Shown: piece by piece, positions 46,851 through 58,200 of the stretch
How the letters are laid out: each line of letters starts with the position of its first letter
How positions within the stretch are numbered: the stretch's first letter is position 1
NCBI RefSeq assembly: GCF_026210795.1
Contig: NC_089441.1
Location: 124,001 to 188,000 of the forward strand
DNA: 64,000 nt
Source: Rhizophagus irregularis
Lineage: Eukaryota > Glomeromycota > Glomeromycetes > Glomerales > Glomeraceae
Direction: 5' to 3'
Translations under genes and position numbers: made by a program
The notes under the pieces: generated by a model
The model's database searches: none
Told to the model about the DNA's origin: nothing
Seen by the model: only the letters and a program-made list of their open reading frames with translations

Positions 46851-46893
46851 AATAATTTTTCATTTTTCAGAAAATAATATTCTTGCTTATATA

Positions 46894-47419
46894 CAGTTAG
46901 CCCTTTCTATAGCGAATTTTGATATAACAAATTTCACGATATAATGAATTCTTAGTGTGATACGTATTTAATCATATGAAAAAAAATTTATTACACCAAA
47001 TTTTACTAATAAAATGCAGTATAACGTTAAACGAAGAAAATTTTATAAATTCACATATGTAAATGACTCTTTTATACTGAATTTCTTTTAAAATGAATTT
47101 TTTTTTTAGTATAATGAAGATTTTGCAAGATAAATTTTAAAGGCAATTTAATGTTGATTTGATGAAATTTTTTTAAATAAGCAATTTTACCACTTTTAAT
47201 TCATTTATCAAAAGATGGGTGGTTTATGTTTCAAAAGTTTCCTTTTCTTTTTCATGATCATGACGTTTTACAAATGTATTGATTTCCCTATATTTTATTA
47301 TACTATATTATACCAAATTTTCTGCTATATCAAATAATCCATTATAGCATTAATGAATTTACTTATAATAAAGGTCTGATCAGCCTGGACGCTTACTTTG
47401 TTATACCGAGGGCCAACTG
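46894..47419. mobile_element. 526-bp TA-flanked element with CAGTTAGCCCT ends (pogo/mariner-like)
   Basis: Left CAGTTAGCCCTTTCTATAGC and right ACCGAGGGCCAACTG are inverted repeats, flanked by TA (46892-46893, 47420-47421). Subterminal words such as GATATAACAAAT recur. No ORF; non-autonomous. Confidence 0.7.
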
Positions 47420-47639
47420 TAGTGCACTTTTACTATTAGTTGTATTTGTAATTAGAGAAAAGCTAATTGTAATAGATTTAAAAAAATAACTACTACTCAA
47501 ATTGAAAAGTTGCTTCTGATTTTGATTAACTAATATATCTGCTCTATATTTAATTATATTAGTATTGATTAAAAGTATTTGGTTAGCATTATCATTATTA
47601 TAAATATTTGTATAGATATAAATACAGATAGTAAATTTT

Positions 47640-49530
47640 TAAATATTATGGCCTTTACTTTTGGCAAATACTCCAGAAAAAACTTTAATAACTTTTCTTC
47701 CTTTAATATTATTACCACTACTATTATTATTACTATCACTGCCATTATTATTACTATCATTATCACCATAATTTCTATTATCATCTTCATTTTTATTACT
47801 TTTTATTTTTCCAAATCTTTACCTTTTCTTATTATTTGACTTATTTCCACTAAGTCTACTGGATTCTCCTGAAATACTACCACTATTACTATTACTTATG
47901 TAATTGGTTGTTTCTATCATTTCACATACAACTTTAAATTCATCATCATATATCTTTTTCAAGTTATTCTAGAGTTAATTTGCTTAAAGGTACTATTACC
48001 TAACAGGTAATGCATAGAAAGTTATAATTTCCATAAAAGTTAGAACCAATAAAATATACTAATTGTGATTTGAGTATATATACAATTAATACAATTCTTC
48101 TTATTAATAAGTAGTTTATATAATTGTTCAACTTTAATGAATAAATTTAAAGAAAACAGTATACTTTACACTACTTTTAATACTAGGTGGGCAAAAATAA
48201 ATTCTATTATAGATAATATTATCCAGTGTTCGGAAATGACCTGGTCATTTGACCATTTAAATGATTTATGAAATCATTTGTTATTATTCATAATCATTTG
48301 TTATTTGGTCATTTCAATCATTTGATTTTAATTGGCTAATATTTATCACATAAATAATCATGTGACTATAATTAAAAAATAATGAATGTAATGTAGGCAA
48401 AAATCATAATGCTGGCCAAAATTACATTCAAATGATTAAAATTATTTGTCATTTGAGTATTGAAATGACATGTCATTTGTCATTTATTATTTGAATCATT
48501 TGGTCATTTCAAGTTATTTGCCGAACACTGATTATCATCAGCATCATATTTTTCTGTTTTGGCCATTTTTTCAAGTGAGATTGTCTCATTATGTTTTTTT
48601 CTTTTTTTAATATTGGATCAATTAGAACTGTACCTTTTAAATTTCTGTTACATATGTGATGATAAAAGTCACACCAGATGATACAGTATTTTTAACTAAT
48701 CTTTGATTTTGATTATGAGAAGTGTTACCTTAGGAGTTGGTTTTATATTAATTTGTTCATAAATCTTTCTTTTGATATCAATCCACTTGTTTTCAAACCA
48801 CTTACACATTCTGTTTTTAAACTCTAAAGACAATCTACAATAGAACATAGACCTAATCTATATTTAAATAACTATTCAAATTAAAAATATTTTTTCATTC
48901 AGTAATTATATCAACTATAATAGTATTAAATCATACCTGATAGTACTCAAGATATAAGGTATTTTTTTCTTACTTTTATTAACAACAAGATTCACTGCTT
49001 TTGTTACTAATATATCAACAATATTACATCCATCTTTAAACATCCAACCAGCTTTATTTTGTTTATAAATATATTAAATAACATAGTGTTTAGTCAATTT
49101 TTGATTCCATATCAAAGTTTGACTTTAGTTAATCTTTAGAATCAAGCTGTATAAATTTTTCTTTCAGTTCAAATATTTTGATTGATAAGTTTTTCAAATG
49201 CTTTCTTTCTATGTTATGTGGTGAAATCGCAAGTTCTTTAACCTTTATGTGATTTGAAATGTATAACAATTGTACCCTCTAAGCAAATATTATTATCATT
49301 GTAAATAATTTTATCACCAACAACAAGCTTTTTTTCATTGACACATTTTTTGAAGGTAATATGATCAGAAGGTGGATCAATAACAATATAGTATTTCCTA
49401 GTATCAAAACACTCAGAGATAAGTTTTGTTAAAGGCAACTCTTCACCTCCTAGGAATGTCTTAATGTTGACAAAAGATTTAGATTCTATGAGGATTTGTT
49501 TATCACTTAACTTGTCAAGAGAAAGATTCT
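47640..49530 (-). pseudogene. Decayed multi-exon gene, unrecognised
   Basis: Read on the minus strand, pieces in order are KLSDKQILIESKSFVNIKTF with LPLTKLISECFDTRKYYIVI (about 49520-49238, stop TAG), QNKAGWMFKDGCNIVDILVT with KSKKKIPYILSTIR ending at a GTATGA donor (about 49075-48940), LSLEFKNRMCKWFENKWIDI with KRKIYEQINIKPTPK ending at a GT donor (about 48840-48730), and DDEFKVVCEMIETTNYISNS followed by a Ser/Asn-rich tract with an in-frame TAA (about 47955-47690). A hAT-like MITE (48224-48530) sits between the last two. The conserved-looking pieces and splice sites show a former gene; function unknown. Confidence 0.5.
48224..48530. mobile_element. hAT-like MITE D with AAATGATT word arrays
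   Basis: Ends CAGTGTTCGGAAATGACC and GCCGAACACTG are inverted repeats. Flanks share ATTATC directly at both ends. Inside, CATTTGA/AAATGATT words form inverted arrays. CAGTG ends suggest hAT, though only 6 bp of duplication are intact. Confidence 0.65.
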
Positions 49531-50349
49531 AACTTTAAAATTTTGAGTCTGTTGTCATATGAGAAAAGTGGCCACCTTTTTCACAAGACCATAACAAGTG
49601 ATGTTAAGTTAAAATTAAATAAAATAAGAACTTTATTAAATAACTTAGTTTATTATTACATAAAAATATTAAGACACAAATTTTGGGTTATAAAATATAA
49701 TATTTATTGGGTTAAAATTATTACATTGTAAAAATAGTACTTAAAAATAAAGATTATATAATATCTGAATGTAAGAAAGTTAGGGTACTTATTTTAGGAT
49801 TGTTAACTTATAATGTTTCCATAAGTATTAGTTATTTACTGATCTAGTAGTACACAGTGAAATTCGATAAACTGGATCTATCAGTTTCACTAAAAATATC
49901 CGGTTTATCGGGATATCCGGTATAGCGAAAAAATTTCGATATATTGGAAATCTATTATACTGAATTTTTTTAAAGAATTCATGCTAATAAAATTAATATA
50001 CACTATATTTTAATTTTTTATCTTAGTTTTAAGTTGAAAATAAATATAAAATATTTTTAATTGAATATATAAGTAATATAGGACCCCAGACATCACATAT
50101 ATAACTCACATTTGAGTTTTAGCAAATTCAATCAAAATTAGGTTAAACTCATAATTTTAGAAAGAGCAAATTGATTGAAAATTAATTAATAGTCATAATT
50201 ATGAGTTTTAGCAAATTGTATTGATTTTACAAAGTCATATTTTATATTTGAGCAAATTGGTACTTTTTTTTAAATTTAACTTATCCTTTGTTTTTAACTT
50301 TATAAATAATATTTTTAAAAATATTAGTTTCGGGGTCCGGGTCATATTT

Positions 50350-50440
50350 TGGCCAAAATTAAGTATAATTCCGGCCAAAATTAAGTATAATTCCGGCCAA
50401 AATTAAGTATAATTCCGGCCAAAATTAAGCATAATGCGGG
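50350..50440. repeat. Four tandem units of CCGGCCAAAATTAAGTATAA
   Basis: Near-perfect repeat, period about 24 bp, inside the middle element. A related single copy (CTGGCCAAAATTAAGATTTA) lies at about 51776. Confidence 0.85.
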
Positions 50441-50747
50441 CCAAAACCCGTCCGTTTAGTTTCGCAACATTTTATTTTTTAATAATTATTTATTTAATTT
50501 ATTATTTTTATTAATTATTATTTTATCTATAATCTACATATTTTAATTATAAAAATTGGCAGTTTAATTTATATTAATCATTTATTTTTTTATTGATAAT
50601 AAAAAAAAGATTATTAACTCATATTTTGAGTTTTAGCAAATTAGTATAGATTTGAAATGTGATAATTTGATTTTTAGCAAATTAGGTCTATTTTAGCAGG
50701 AGCAAAAAGTACTTAAATTCATGCAGATCAGTTATGAGTTATATATG

Positions 50748-51710
50748 TAGTGTTCCGAACGGATCAAATCAGATCGGATTTGAGATGAATCTGATCTGAT
50801 CCAAATTCGGATCAAAAAAAATGGATCCGATCCGATCTGAATCTGAAACAGACTTGATTCGATTCGGTCTGAATTCAATTCGGATTTATCCAATCCGATC
50901 CAAATCCGAAATTTAAAAAACATTGCAAAACATTTTTTATTATTAATTTATTGAAAAAAAAACGTTTCACAACATTTTTTTAACGATTTTAATAAAAAAC
51001 GTTGCGAAACGTTTTTATTTTTAATTTAAAATAAAAAATACCGTTTTGCAACGGTTTTTTTTACTATTTTAATAAAAAACATTGCGAAACATTTTTTATT
51101 ATTAATTTATCGAAAAAAAAACATTTTGCAACATTTTTTTAACGATTTAATAAAAAACGTTGCGAAACGTTTTTTATTTTTAATTTAAAATAAAAAATAC
51201 CGTTTTGCAACGGTTTTTTTTACTATTTTAATAAAAAATGTTGCGAAACGTTTTTTATTATTAATTTATTGAAAAAAATACCATTTCGCAACGGTTTTTT
51301 TAACTATTTTAATAAAAAAATGTTGCGAAACGTTTTTTATTATTAATTTATCGAAAAAAAACTTTTTTAACGATTTTAATAAAAAACGTTGCGAAACGTT
51401 TTTTATTATTAATTTATTGAAGAAAAAAACGTTTCGCAACGTTTTTTTTGATTTTAATAAAAAACGTTGTGAAACGTTTTTTATTTACCATTTCGCAATG
51501 GTTTTGAACTGGATCCGATCCAGATCCATTCGAATCAATCCAATCCAATCCAATTTTAATGAATTGTTGATCCGATCTGATCCGATCTGAAACGGATCAA
51601 ATTTTTTTGATTCGGATCGGATCATGGATCATAAAATATATGGTCCAATCTGATCTGTCACGGATCAGATCCACGGATATGAATCGGATCAGTTTTTTTT
51701 CAGAACACTA
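50748..51710. mobile_element. hAT-like element C with GGATC word arrays, perfect 8-bp target duplication
   Basis: Ends TAGTGTTCCGAACGGATC and TTTCAGAACACTA are inverted repeats, flanked by perfect 8-bp repeats TATATATG at 50740-50747 and 51711-51718. Both ends carry inverted arrays of GGATC/GATCC (about 50760-50910 and 51510-51690). The centre is an array of palindromic GTTGCGAAAC units. Confidence 0.85.
50918..51490. repeat. Palindromic array of AACGTTGCGAAACGTT units
   Basis: About seven units (near 50998, 51080, 51148, 51237, 51320, 51386 and 51463; spacing 65-90 bp) of AACGTTGCGAAACGTT, alternating with inverted CGTTTCGCAACG and A/T spacers. Some units show CG to TG/CA changes (ACATTGCAAAACATT). 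Each pair can fold as a long hairpin. Confidence 0.8.
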
Positions 51711-52268
51711 TATATATGTGATGTCCAGGGTCCTAGTAATATATAACTTCGGCTGGAATTAAGATTTTTATAATTCTGGCCAAAATTAAGATTTACCGCA
51801 TCACGTTACTTAAATTTTATTGGTTATATACTTTTCGTCAAAATGACAAAATACTAATTAAATTTATTTTGACAGACGTAATGTATTTTGACAGACGTAA
51901 TTAATTCATAGTAATTTTATAATAAATAGTGAATTGGTCCGTTCGCCGAAATATGATGTAATTAATTAGCGGAGAAGTATAATTGGTTAGTGGTCACATG
52001 ACCCGGTTTATCAAATCATTTTTACTATAGCTGGTTAGAAAATTGATCCGTTATATCAAATATCGAGCTTTTACTAATAAACTCCGGTATATCAAAACTA
52101 TTTTAATATACGTGATTTAGTTCCAGCAAAAAAATCTGGTTTAGGGCCAAATCCAGTTTATCGAAGATCCAGTTTATCGAATTTCACTGTGTATATCAAT
52201 GGGTTATCATCTGAAGGATGATGACCCATTTATATACTAAACTAGATCAGTAAATACTGTATATCACA

Positions 52269-52555
52269 GGCCATAGTACCCCCCTATGCATAGTACCCCC
52301 TTGAAAAATTTCATAGAATTGTATAGTACCTGAGGGGATATTTTACAATTATCTCGTGATCTAGTGATCAGATTTGAGCCATCTTTTTTTTGTTTGATAG
52401 CTCTCATTGAGGTCTTCAAAATAAAAAAAGATCGTTCAAATTGGACTGGTAGATCGTGAGATATTCGCAAAAAATGGAATTTTTAGGCTTTGTTTAGTAC
52501 CCGGGGGTACAGGGTCAACCCCCGATTTTTGCAAGATACCCGGGGTACTGTGGCC
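52269..52555. mobile_element. Short inverted-repeat element with GGCCATAGTACCCC ends
   Basis: Left GGCCATAGTACCCCC and right GGGGTACTGTGGCC are inverted repeats with one mismatch. The interior repeats AGTACCCCC and GTACCCGGG motifs. Target duplication not clear. Confidence 0.55.
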
Positions 52556-53432
52556 CACTATATATGGTAACTTTTTTATCATCCTAGATATACTAATTGG
52601 TCCGCCAGTTTATAATTGGCGGAAAAAATCCTAAATACCAATTAGTAGCCAGGTGATAATTACTATTATTATTTTAAAATGTTTATCACCATATGGGTCT
52701 TTTATTTTCATATTCGTTCATAATAAAATGATCTACATCACGTGATAATTAATTATTTTAATATTGCGCCACATATTACGAAGTAGTTACTGACCTATCT
52801 ACTATTTTTAATGATGGTAAAATAATGACACTATACCGTTACCGCCAAAACCAATGTTTCTTTTCTTAATGGCTTCCACGAGATTTCCAACTGTCACATT
52901 TTCTTTTTGATTTTAAAAATGTCTTCATAAGAATAATCGTCTATGATCAAGCAGTTTATAAGTATTGTAGCCATTTTTTTGTTGTATAAAAAACAGAATA
53001 ACAGATATTTGCCAAAAAAACAAAACTGTTAATCAGGGATATACAAGTAAATCTAGTTTGCACCTTTAGTCACTAACTACACAGAGCACCCCCAGTAATA
53101 AAAGTCAATCCATTTTTTATATTCCATCTTTTTTCTGTAAAAGGCTCATATTTCTGGAATTAATAACCTTATATCACGGAATTTATCAAATTATTTACAT
53201 TTTCCGTGAATGGATCCGTGAAAGGCTCATTTTTACGGAGTTTTTACAGAAATAACGGATAAATTTTTTTATAGTGACCGTAACCAAAAGTACAGTCACG
53301 GGATATTTTGATTGTACTACAAAACAAAATGTCCAATCAAAAACATCCCTCCTATTCATTAATAACTTGCCGATAAAAATTTGTATTATGAATATTAAGT
53401 TTTAGGTATCTGATCAAAATCTCAACAGTCAC
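52556..53432. other. Intergenic with small hairpins
   Basis: CCGCCAGTTTATAATTGGCGG near 52609 is a hairpin inside a larger CTAATTGG / CCAATTAG inverted pair. TTCCGTGAATGGATCCGTGA with CACGGAA words lies near 53170-53250. No gene was seen. Confidence 0.4.
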
Positions 53433-53666
53433 TTGCACGACTAACACAAGATTGACAACAAAATCTCAACAATCCAAAATCTCAGCAATCCAAAATCCTG
53501 ACAAGTCATTATATTGACAATTTTGTGATGTGTGTTCTAATAAAATAATTTTTGCAATATGTAATATTTAGTTTAAGTGTGTTATAATTTTGTTGGGATT
53601 TTGACTTTCAGGATTTTGACTTGTCATTGTCGAGATTTTGTTGTCAGTCTTGTGTCAGTCGCTCAA
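53433..53666. mobile_element. Foldback element with about 40-bp inverted ends
   Basis: Left TTGCACGACTAACACAAGAT then TGACAACAAAATCTC is matched in reverse by GAGATTTTGTTGTCA then GTCTTGTGTCAGTCGCTCAA on the right, with a few transitions. Inside, CAATCCAAAATC words repeat. No target duplication was seen. Confidence 0.6.
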
Positions 53667-53754
53667 ATGATTTTTGAAATTTCGTACCAAAACCTAAATT
53701 TTGTTTACTTTTTATTATTTTTTTATATTTTTAGTAATCTCCCGTCTTGAAATC

Positions 53755-54021
53755 CTAATGAGGTGCATCATTGTATGCTACTTTTACCATAAAAATGGTA
53801 TTGAATAGAAATTTATAATACAATAACTTTAAAATAATTATTAAACGTGTACATATTAATAAAGAAGCTACTCTAAGAACATTGTAATCCTTCCAAGTGT
53901 GTGGAAAAATTATTCTTCTTGAATATGATTTAATATCATCAACTACCTTTTTCATTTCTGAAAAATTTTTAATTACTGAATTGACCCAGTGATAATTTTT
54001 TGCTTGATGTTGTTCTATCAC
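53755..54021 (-). CDS. Hypothetical ORF, MIEQHQAKNYHWVNSVIKNF (88 aa)
   Basis: An ORF with protein-like composition: KNYHWVNSVIKNFSEMKKVV, then DIKSYSRRIIFPHTWKDYNV, then a hydrophobic stretch (LLICTRLIIILKLLYYKFLF) that could be a membrane helix. The frame extends upstream past the ATG to an AG (TTTATAAG), so it may be an internal exon. No domain recognised; it could be a remnant. Confidence 0.3.
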   Translation of the reverse strand: MIEQHQAKNYHWVNSVIKNFSEMKKVVDDIKSYSRRIIFPHTWKDYNVLRVASLLICTRLIIILKLLYYKFLFNTIFMVKVAYNDAPH

Positions 54022-54539
54022 GTAAAGCTTATAAATAAAAAAAAAATGAAAAAATTAGCAATATTATAATTATTAAATCAATAAAATCTTTTGAAAATTT
54101 ATCATTTGAGTTTGAAAATGCTATACATGTTTTATTCTTTTGTGAATTGTCACCATTTTCTTGATCTCTTTTTTCATATTTCAAGAATGGATAAACTCCT
54201 TATCATTTCACCTTTGTAAAAAATGACAAATCATTTCCTAAACCTTTTTGTAATAGTACAAGGTGATAACACATAGGTCACCGGCTTAAAAGAAATGCAT
54301 AACAGCTACAAATCCATTTTCAGTATTTGTTACGTCTTCACCTAAGTCACCTTTTCACTTTTGTTGTCTAAAATTTTCATTCACTCTCTCCCTTCTCGCC
54401 TCTCACTCTTTGCTACCCGCTCTTGTCTCCCTTCCACTAATGTTCATTTTATCATACTTTTTTTTTCATTGTTGTCTAACTGTTTAAAGTAATATAGCGG
54501 GTGGTGGATAAGGTAGTACTTTCATTGATATTTTGGGTA

Positions 54540-54860
54540 TTTCGATGATGCTATGCAGGGATGGTAGCGTGCTTACTTTGCAAGCCCGTGAGTACCAGAT
54601 TTTCTGCAGTCTCACAGTAGGGCTGATTGGAAAATTGTTTAAAGCGGTATAGTACTATACGAGGGTTGTAGTATAGGTGCTTGCTTTTTAGTAAGCTTAT
54701 AGGTACCAGCTTTTGCTGCAGTCCTGCGATAGGACCAGTTGGTGTAAAACGGCATGATGGAAGAGAGATAAGGAGGATGATTCTACTCCAAGGCTATGCG
54801 TAATATTTTTTTACAGGGTAGAGCATAGTGAAGTCCCTTTGTTGTAGGACCGGAGTACTT
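54540..54860. repeat. Duplicated structured unit with several hairpins
   Basis: Two related halves (about 54557-54660 and 54668-54750) share GTACCAG-TTTT-CTGCAGTC and a segment ending GATTGG or CAGTTGG. Hairpins CAGC-TTTT-GCTG, GTCCTGCGATAGGAC and, downstream, GTCC-CTTTGTTGTA-GGAC are visible. The shape suggests a transcribed, structured RNA end, perhaps the 3' end of a non-LTR element or a tRNA-derived SINE; unproven. Confidence 0.4.
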
Positions 54861-54939
54861 TTATATTATATGATAATGAGAGAATCAATACTTTTAATGA
54901 AAATTTTCTGTTTTTTTTTGTATATGTATTATTTATTTC

Positions 54940-55016
54940 ATGGGGAGTTGGGAATAATAGGGTTTTTCCCTTTCCCATGAAATAAATGGGTAATCCCTGG
55001 AGCCGTGGAGCGTGTC
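54940..55016 (+). repeat. Dispersed hairpin repeat, copy 2
   Basis: ATTTATTTCATGGGGAG ... GGGTTTTTCCC ... CCCATGAAATAAAT forms a long inverted repeat, followed by GGAGCGTGTCAC. It is related to 9361-9432. Confidence 0.6.
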
Positions 55017-55159
55017 ACTCATTAATATTAATTATTTTAACTATTTTAAACTAAAATTAGTAATCTCCGGCTATCTATATAAGGCTGGGAAGTAAGTAAA
55101 AGAAGATTCCCAGTCATTTATAAATTCAGCTAATAGGTGGTAAAGAATTTGTTATGCAA

Positions 55160-55293
55160 AAATATTATCTGTTATAAATAATGAGAATATTTATAAACTC
55201 AAATTTATACCTCATTTAAGAACTGATGAAGAGTTTGTAAGCAAAGAAGATTTAGCAATGGTAATTACTCGCAATTTTAAAAAATTAGTATGA
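55160..55293 (+). other. Short orphan coding remnant
   Basis: An open frame without a proper start reads NENIYKLKFIPHLRTDEEFV, then SKEDLAMVITRNFKKLV and TGA at 55291-55293. Protein-like, not recognised, no partner exon. Confidence 0.3.
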
Positions 55294-58200
55294 AGGTGAT
55301 CATGAGTGACACTTAGTGCGATAGCCGATAGGGGATTAGTTTAATTATTTAATTATTTAATGTCTTTTTTAATTCATATTTAATTATTTTAAGATGGTAT
55401 TTAAAAGTGAGGTAGGTTTGTTATGTTGCACATATCATTAATTAGTCCGTTAATAATTATAGTTTATTTTGGTTTTTTTCACGGTGTAACTTTAATAATT
55501 TTAAGACTTTATATAATTTCTTAAAGTGCAATTCATATTATAAATTTCTTTTGTGTAAAAGTAAACTCTTTTTCAAATAAAAATAAAATTAGCTATTCGG
55601 AAGGCATCGGTGTATATTGAGTATTTATTAGAGATTCATGGAATATCAGGCTTATTTCATTGTGTATTATGTATAACACCGATAAATTTTATACTTTTTA
55701 TACTTGTGGAGCAATTTAAAATAAATTGAGTTGTTAGTATAGATCCGACAAAAAAATCCATCAGTGTATACATAATACCGATGGGATAACTAAATTTAAA
55801 CCCTTTTTAATATCGACAAATTTGGTTATATTTATGTAAAAAAATCACTAACATGGCATGAGTTTATTGTAGAATTATTCGCATTTGTATAGCTTCATTT
55901 GATGAGCTTTTTGATCTAATATGTTAAAAATACTGTATTATGGTCGTTTCGCTTTGAACAATAAAAAAAAAATCAATAGACATTAGACAGTAAATTTGTA
56001 TTAATTTATTAAACCTTAAATTTACTTATATCACTTTAATGAATATATATATATATATATGAATTAACCTGCTCTTTTTGTCAATTAATGTCATTTGAAA
56101 TTTGTATTATTAAATGAAAATAAAATTTTGGCAAGGATTAATAAATAATTTATTTTTAACATCCATGTAAATAATTTTTTTTCGCAGATAATGATAATTA
56201 AATTTTTGATGCATAATTAGCTTTATTTTTTATTGGGTGTTTAGATGTTGTACTTCCAGTTTTATTCGATCGGATAAATGCGGATACCTACGATTATGTC
56301 CGCAGTTTATCCGGATTTGCAGGTTTCGGATAGGTTGAGAATTGAAGATCAAAATTTATAGTTCATTATGAAGTCATTAATTCTTTTTAAGTATTTCAAT
56401 CAAAATAGAAAATTGTAATTTAATTAATTTAATTAAATTTATAGTTAAAATTAATTACTGGTATTGGAAACGATGCGATGGAGTATCATTACTTTGATAT
56501 TATTGCAACAAATTTGGAAGCGTTCTAATTGAAAATATGCACGTTATGCTTATAGTTTAATAATTATTGTCTGAAATGTTTGCAATAACGAAGACATGAA
56601 GGTACATATGTCAGGATTTTTACCTGGGTTACTGCCAAAAAAGCAATAGTTCTTCCTTTTTTGAAACAATTCATTCTCACATGTGACATTATCGTTGAAT
56701 GAATCGAATGAATCCATTTTTTGCTAAAGGTCAGGCATACTCCACATGGTTTTTTGGATATCGATAATGAAAAGAATATTAAAAATATTAAAGTATTTTA
56801 TTGTAACTTTTGTCGCGGACGCAGGAACACGTGATCATAAATAACGATGACGTAAGTCGTGACGTGTCGTTCGTTTACAAGTTTTTTTTAAAAAATATAT
56901 GGAATATTTTCAATATTTTTAGTATTCTCATTATTTCTACGTTCTTTAAAATTTTTTTTAATTATAATCAGCAACCGAGAGAAGAAACAGCAATAATGCT
57001 ACAACGACTCAAACAGAAACTACAGAATTGATGAAAAGCAAGTAGAGGAAGTAGAAGCTCAACCTAAGAACCCACGAAATTGACGACCATATAATATACA
57101 AATTTCTATAAAAATTTTACAACAGAATTTTCCTAAATAAAGTTTGTTACAGATAAATTCTAATATAAAAAATAATATTTCTTAGCATTTCACATTCAGT
57201 TAAACCGGTTACCTAGTTTCGGTAAATCTTCGGTATTCATTATTAGACGAATCGCAATTAAGTAATTATGTATCGTTCCTACATTTAGCCAGAATTTGAC
57301 ACTATTTTCAATAATAATTGATTATTTATTTAAATTATTTAATTTCGGGTGTTTTATTGGCAGGAGTGACGGCATTAACAGTCAAACTCTGGTATGTATC
57401 TTCATAATAATATAAACAAAGTAACGACCCGCTGCGAGATTTAGTTAAATTGTTCTTTACCATGAAAGAGGAGATATATTCCACGATAGTCCATTATTCT
57501 TATCTTTCGACGAGATATACAAATATACCAACCAATAAGACATAAATAGTTCGCCAAACGGCCACAGAACGCTCCCAATATAGTAATCATATATGACCCC
57601 CTAAGTAACCCTAAAAAAACGCCCACAGAACCTATTCCTGCCTCCTATAATTCCTACCCCTCCGGACCAATTCCAGATATGGTAATTAATAACCTGTAAA
57701 TTATATTACACATTTGTATAAGTTTATAATTTAATTAATTTAAGAATATATACTTTAGATGAATAGCATGACGTACCTAAATTATTAAAATATTTATCAT
57801 TAGTGATAGTCATTCTCTTTAATGTGGTAAATGTGGTATATATAAATATATATACACATTACAATAATAACATAAAACTCTCTTGTAAAATTGACGAAAA
57901 TGACGGGTTGACAACATCCCAGAAAAAAATGGTTAAAGAATCTTCCCGCTATTCACTAATCCTATATTTTCAAGCAAGTCTCCGTTAAGTTACTGTTAAT
58001 ATTAAATAATTTAATATGCATGTTAATAAATATGCAACAACTATAACTCAATCAACAATTATAATATAAAATTCTAATAATATAACAATGTAACAACTAT
58101 TATAACAACACAATAATTAAAACAACTATAACAACAATTACAACACAATAAATTTATCAAGAGTACCTCCTGTACGATTAAAGTCGATTAATCCTTAAAT

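Larger units (their letters stand above)
50079..51735. mobile_element. Middle element of the nest, TAGGACCC ends, GAGTTTTAGCAAATT words
   Basis: Left TAGGACCCCAGACATCACAT and right ATGTCCAGGGTCCTA are inverted repeats; flanks share GTAATA (50073-50078, 51736-51741). The word GAGTTTTAGCAAATT or part of it occurs about five times (50110-50700). Element C is inserted near its right end. Confidence 0.6.
49853..52191. mobile_element. 2.3-kb TA-flanked element, outermost of a three-level nest
   Basis: Perfect TIRs CACAGTGAAATTCGATAAAC (left) and GTTTATCGAATTTCACTGTG (right) are flanked by TA at 49851-49852 and 52192-52193. Subterminal copies of CCGGTTTATC and TCCAGTTTATCG are present on both sides. 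TA target plus a CAGTGAAA..CGATAAA end fits the pogo/Fot1-type branch of Tc1/mariner (inference). It encloses the elements at 50079-51735 and 50748-51710. A palindromic pair TTTACTGATCTAGT lies outside both ends (about 49836 and 52245). Confidence 0.75.

Noticed and set aside
47569-47839. Ile/Val/Met and Ile/Thr ORFs that look like membrane proteins
   Set aside because: Alternative frames of the Ser/Asn-coding AAT/AGT repeat in the decayed gene.
50732-50923. Minus-strand ORF rich in Ile/Arg/Ser-Asp
   Set aside because: A translation of the GGATC word array in element C.
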